NCBI GenBank assembly: GCA_043813895.1
Contig: JBDRKQ010000195.1
Location: 1-16,080, forward strand
Length of the DNA: 16,080 nt
Direction: 5' to 3'
Origin: CAZTAR01 sp043813895
GTDB taxonomy: Bacteria; Planctomycetota; Phycisphaerae; UBA1845; UTPLA1
Shown: piece by piece, positions 13,477-16,080 of the stretch
Position numbering within the stretch: the first letter of the stretch is position 1
Layout: every line of letters starts with the position of its first letter
The notes under the pieces: generated by a model
Database searches by the model: none
Seen by the model: the letters and a program-made list of their open reading frames with translations, nothing else
What the model was told of the DNA's origin: nothing
Position numbers and translations under genes: made by a program

Positions 13477-13543
13477 TTCGGCGAGGTGTCGCGCTGCGAG
13501 GTGTAAGGCGGCGTGATTGCACAACAATGCAGGCTTCAACCTG

Positions 13544-13583
13544 TTCGGGCCGTGTCTCACCGAGGCGCGGCCCGGGCGTTTTT
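13544..13583 (+). terminator. Rho-independent terminator after the propeller gene
   Basis: The stem CGGGCCG (13546-13552) pairs perfectly with CGGCCCG (13568-13574), with two further G-U pairs possible outside. The loop is about 15 bases, and GGCG then TTTTT (13579-13583) follow. It lies about 70 bases after the stop codon of the 604-residue gene. Confidence 0.65.
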
Positions 13584-13634
13584 GTAGGGGGCGGTTATCA
13601 CTCAAATGCAAAGGCCTCCTGGAATCGCCAGGGT

Positions 13635-13700
13635 ACCGCTTGCTAACACGCGCGGCTCTGATCTAGGGTGGTGACCGCTTGCTAACACGCGCGGATCTGA
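13635..13700 (+). repeat. Pair of direct repeats of 21 identical bases, 39 bases apart
   Basis: Bases 13635-13655 and 13674-13694 are identical (accgcttgct...cgcgcgg). The match continues as tctga after one differing base (c or a), giving units of about 27 bases. In reverse complement they would read SEPR-V-LASG-like if translated. I recall this motif as a dispersed intergenic repeat in planctomycete genomes. Two copies are too few for a CRISPR array and no cas gene is nearby. Confidence 0.7.
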
Positions 13701-13832
13701 ATGAGAGCTGGAGATCGCCCCGTCGTTTTGGCCGTGTCGGCGCACGCGGCCGTGCGGGACCGCACCGCTTCTGCTAGGCTATGTCCGTTACTTGATTAGA
13801 CAGGCAACGCACTCATCGGGCAGGAGTTCGGC

Positions 13833-14423
13833 ACGCACCTCGACTTTGCCAAACTGCAACAGCTTCTTCAAGCGGCTGAACCGCGGGAGTTGTCCATTGG
13901 GCCGACTGATCGGCCGGCGGCGGTGTTCGCGGTGTTTGTGGACCGTGAGGAGACGCGCCTGCTGCTGATTCGTCGGGCAAAGCAACCCACCGACCCTTGG
14001 TCCGGGCAGATCGCGCTGCCGGGCGGACACATCGAGCCTGGCGACGCGAACCCGAGCGAGACCGCTTATCGGGAGACTGCCGAAGAAGTGAGCATCGGGA
14101 AAGAGTCGATCCGCCTGCTTGGCGAGTTGGGGGCCTTTGCGACGCAGATTCCGAAGGTGAAGGTCCACGTGTTCGTGGGCGTTTGGGACGGTGTCGCGAC
14201 GCCTCAGCCGGATCCGGCGGAAGTCGCGAGCGTATTCGAGGTCCCCGTGTGCCAACTCTTGGAGCGTCATTACGGTGAGGGATTCCAGGATCAGTTGCCG
14301 AACGAGCTGGGCAGGGCACTGACGTACCCTTCCGACCACGGCACGATCTGGGGCGTGACGGCCCGCATTCTCCACCATCTGCTCGGTTTGATCGGCCCAC
14401 CGCCCACGCCGGGCGAGCGGTAG
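13833..14423 (+). CDS. Nudix hydrolase, CoA pyrophosphatase (NudL-like) type, probable ACG start
   Basis: The family likely cleaves CoA or related nucleotide diphosphate derivatives with Mg2+ or Mn2+. The reading is 196 residues from ACG 13833. The Nudix core is clear: LLLIRRA (43-49), DPWSGQIALPGG (54-65), and the Nudix box at 65-88 with metal-binding RETAEE (80-85). The box ends EEVSI instead of the usual EExGU; E. coli NudL has EEVAI there, by recall. Homologous-looking sequence (LDFAKLQQLL...PREL) starts before the first standard start, TTG at 13890, and the frame has no ATG or GTG back to the stop at 13797. AGGAG (13822-13826) lies 6 bases before ACG 13833, so a former ATG is likely. The TTG start would give 177 residues and keep the full Nudix box. 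The next gene follows after 61 bases. Confidence 0.8.
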   Translation, partial: THLDFAKLQQLLQAAEPRELSIGPTDRPAAVFAVFVDREETRLLLIRRAKQPTDPWSGQIALPGGHIEPGDANPSETAYRETAEEVSIGKESIRLLGELGAFATQIPKVKVHVFVGVWDGVATPQPDPAEVASVFEVPVCQLLERHYGEGFQDQLPNELGRALTYPSDHGTIWGVTARILHHLLGLIGPPPTPGER

Positions 14424-14470
14424 CGCAATCCGCAGCCGGCCGGGATCGCTGCCGGCATGGTCCACACACA

Positions 14471-14477
14471 GAGGAGG
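14471..14477 (+). promoter_or_regulatory. Ribosome binding site deciding the start of the four-helix membrane protein
   Basis: GAGGAGG lies 7 bases before ATG 14485 but only 4 bases before the in-frame GTG at 14482. The ATG is therefore the likelier start. Confidence 0.75.
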
Positions 14478-14484
14478 TTTCGTG

Positions 14485-15108
14485 ATGGACACAGAACAAC
14501 CGCAACCAGAACGCCAGCCGGTGGCCCTGCCGGTACATCCGCCGACCGTCCCTCCGCCGATGACGGCGAGCGCCGCAAACCGTGGCGGCGGTTGGGCGAC
14601 GGCGATCGGCATCATCGCGATTATCCTTGGTGCCTTGAACATCCTGCAAGGGTGCAGCGGCGCGGTCTCTCCGCTGCTGATGGGCGGATTCGCGAGGATG
14701 GCGCCGGTCGGACAACCGACGGGTATGGAAGGTATGCTGACGTGGCAAGCGTGGACGATCCCGCTCTCGATCCTCGGGCTTTGCCTTGGCATCCTGTTGT
14801 TGGTGGTGGGAATCGGCATCCTCAAGCGTCGGCGATGGGCGGTACGGGCAGGCTTCTACTGGGCCATGCTGAAAGTGCCTTTCGCCCTGGCGAGTTCGAT
14901 CCTCGGCTACCTCGTCCAGCAGGACACATTCGAGGCGATTCAGCAGCAGGGTGGGGCCGCCATGCCGCCGATGGGCGGTGGCTTCTTCGCCGCCATGGGT
15001 GCGTTCACGGTCGTATTCGGCCTCGTGTGGGGCTGGGCGCTGCCGGTGTTTCTGATCGTGTGGCTCAGCCGACAACGGATCAAGGCGGAGGTTGCCTGCT
15101 GGTCCTGA
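14485..15108 (+). CDS. Four-helix membrane protein, function unknown
   Basis: 207 residues. An N-terminal cytoplasmic-type stretch of about 35 residues is rich in Pro and Gln (PVALPVHPPTVPPPM). Four hydrophobic segments follow: about 36-56 (WATAIGIIAIILGALNIL), about 90-115 (TIPLSILGLCLGILLLVVG), about 121-142 (AGFYWAMLKVPFALASSIL) and about 165-195 (FFAAMGAFTVVFGLVWGWALP). A basic KRRRW loop lies between segments 2 and 3, on the presumed cytoplasmic side. I do not recognise the family. Small planctomycete membrane proteins with Pro-rich leaders are common and mostly uncharacterised. It lies 61 bases after the Nudix gene and 70 bases before the zinc-ribbon/YIP1 gene on the same strand, so cotranscription is possible. 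Confidence 0.8.
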   Translation: MDTEQPQPERQPVALPVHPPTVPPPMTASAANRGGGWATAIGIIAIILGALNILQGCSGAVSPLLMGGFARMAPVGQPTGMEGMLTWQAWTIPLSILGLCLGILLLVVGIGILKRRRWAVRAGFYWAMLKVPFALASSILGYLVQQDTFEAIQQQGGAAMPPMGGGFFAAMGAFTVVFGLVWGWALPVFLIVWLSRQRIKAEVACWS

Positions 15109-15178
15109 CGGTTTGGTGCCGACGCATCCTGCCGACCGACGAGTGGCTGTTCGGCCGTGATGTTGTCTGGAATAAACC

Positions 15179-16080
15179 ATGCGTTGTCGCACCTGCAACT
15201 ACCGGCTCTGGAATCTGGAATCGCGGCGGTGTCCGGAGTGCGGCTCGCCGTTCCTGCCGAGCGACTTTGACTTCGCTCCGGGCTCGGTGCAGTTCTGCTG
15301 CCCACACTGCAAGCAGGCGTACTACGCGACGGATCCCGAGGGGCATCTTGTCCCGCGGGACTTCGATTGCGTCCAGTGCGGCAACCACATCGCGATGGAC
15401 GAGATGATCCTCCTGCCGACCGAGGGGCTGGAAGAGGAACAGACCGACGCGCCGTACCATCCGTGGCTGGACCGCCGGAAGGTCGGGCGATTCAAGGGGT
15501 GGTTGTCAACAATCTGGCTGGCCATGACGGGGCCGGGGCGACTAGTGCAGCTTGCGCCCAAGGAGCGATCGACCGGCCAGGCGTGGTGGTTTGCACTCAT
15601 CACGAACATGCTGGCCATGTTGGCGGGATTCGGTCCGTTTCTCCTGATCCCCTTCGTCTTTTCGATGGGAGGTGGGCCTCAGATCGGATTCTGGCGAGTC
15701 GTGGGAGCCTTGCCTAAGTTCGGTCTCGTAGCAGTCATCCTGGTGTGCGCCGGCCTGCTCGTCATCGTCGTGTGGGGACTCCTCTCACACGGCCTGCTTC
15801 GCCTGACCGGACCGACCTCCGGCCCTTTGAGTCGAACATATGAGGCGATTTGCTACAGCAGCGGGGCGAATATCGCCACAGGCGTGCCGTGCCTCGGTTA
15901 CTACTTCGGCTGGATCTGGTGGTGCATCAGCGCGGTATTCACGCTGAGGGCCACGCACAAGGTCAGCGGCGGGCGTGCCGCGCTCGCGGCACTATTGCCA
16001 CCGGGATTGCTCGTAGCCTCGGTATTCGCGCTGTACGCGTACTTCCTGTTCAACGTAATCTCCTCCACCGGATCGTTCGC
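15179..16080 (+). CDS. Zinc-ribbon plus YIP1-like membrane protein, C-terminus beyond window
   Basis: The frame is open from ATG 15179 to the window end (300 codons seen). The soluble N-terminus carries four CxxC knuckles, Cys3/Cys6, Cys18/Cys21, Cys41/Cys44 and Cys64/Cys67, enough for two zinc ribbons. An acidic linker (EGLEEEQTD) and a basic stretch (DRRKVGRFKGW) follow, then several membrane segments from about residue 137: WWFALITNMLAMLAGFGPFLL, LVAVILVCAGLLVIVVWG, and, after TYEAICYSSGANIATGVPCLG, two more. The last part resembles the YIP1 family (YCYSSG-type motif, Pro/Gly-rich turn, GRA before the final helix). YIP1-like proteins in bacteria are poorly characterised. No good ribosome site precedes the ATG, so translation may be weak or coupled to the gene upstream. 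Confidence 0.8.
   Translation, partial: MRCRTCNYRLWNLESRRCPECGSPFLPSDFDFAPGSVQFCCPHCKQAYYATDPEGHLVPRDFDCVQCGNHIAMDEMILLPTEGLEEEQTDAPYHPWLDRRKVGRFKGWLSTIWLAMTGPGRLVQLAPKERSTGQAWWFALITNMLAMLAGFGPFLLIPFVFSMGGGPQIGFWRVVGALPKFGLVAVILVCAGLLVIVVWGLLSHGLLRLTGPTSGPLSRTYEAICYSSGANIATGVPCLGYYFGWIWWCISAVFTLRATHKVSGGRAALAALLPPGLLVASVFALYAYFLFNVISSTGSF

Noticed and set aside
13635..13700. Short CRISPR array
   Set aside because: There are only two units with a spacer-like gap of 18 bases, and no cas genes or further copies.

Overview
The window looks like a GC-rich chromosome segment from a planctomycete-like (Planctomycetota) bacterium. No rRNA or marker gene is present, so this rests on family content: long secreted Cys/Asp-rich proteins with 'DCNxNGIPDECDx' repeats, 'GACCxxDGxC...GDGTxCDPNPC' modules, a dockerin-like pair of EF-hands, PEP-CTERM and IPTL-CTERM C-terminal sorting signals, a C25 peptidase, and an intergenic repeat I associate with planctomycetes. 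The phylum call is inference, made from recall and not from a search.

Left part (1-8909) is read entirely on the minus strand. In transcription order it holds a 1734-residue exported multidomain protein (8909-3705), a short secreted protein with a cohesin-like beta-sandwich and a PEP-CTERM anchor (3556-3011) followed by a good intrinsic terminator (2929-2969), a gap of about 1 kb with no recognisable gene, and a secreted C25 (gingipain-type) cysteine peptidase (1918 to beyond base 1). All three start with an export signal and have clear Shine-Dalgarno sites. The large protein ends in a dockerin-like module and its downstream neighbour is cohesin-like, so the two could form a surface-retained complex; this is a hypothesis.

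The middle (8910-10082) is the divergent boundary between the two strands. It holds only decayed-looking sequence, including what appears to be the start of a small phage-holin-like gene broken after about 18 residues. To its right, on the plus strand, lie a small His/Arg-rich lipoprotein (10083-10337), a 1.3-kb gap with a tRNA-like remnant near 10745-10819, and a 604-residue secreted protein (11662-13476). That protein has seven beta-propeller-type repeats, Cys-rich modules of the same type as in the large minus-strand protein, and an IPTL-CTERM tail. A plus-strand terminator and a 21-base direct repeat pair follow it.

Right part (13833-16080) is a plus-strand run of housekeeping-type genes. 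It holds a Nudix hydrolase of the CoA-pyrophosphatase type whose natural start codon seems to be ACG, an unrecognised four-helix membrane protein, and a membrane protein with two zinc ribbons and a YIP1-like domain that runs off the window.

The common theme is export and display of proteins on the cell surface through several retention routes (PEP-CTERM, IPTL-CTERM, lipoprotein, possible cohesin-dockerin), with a secreted peptidase close by. I did not find a CRISPR array, a complete tRNA or rRNA gene, a transposase or a defence system.
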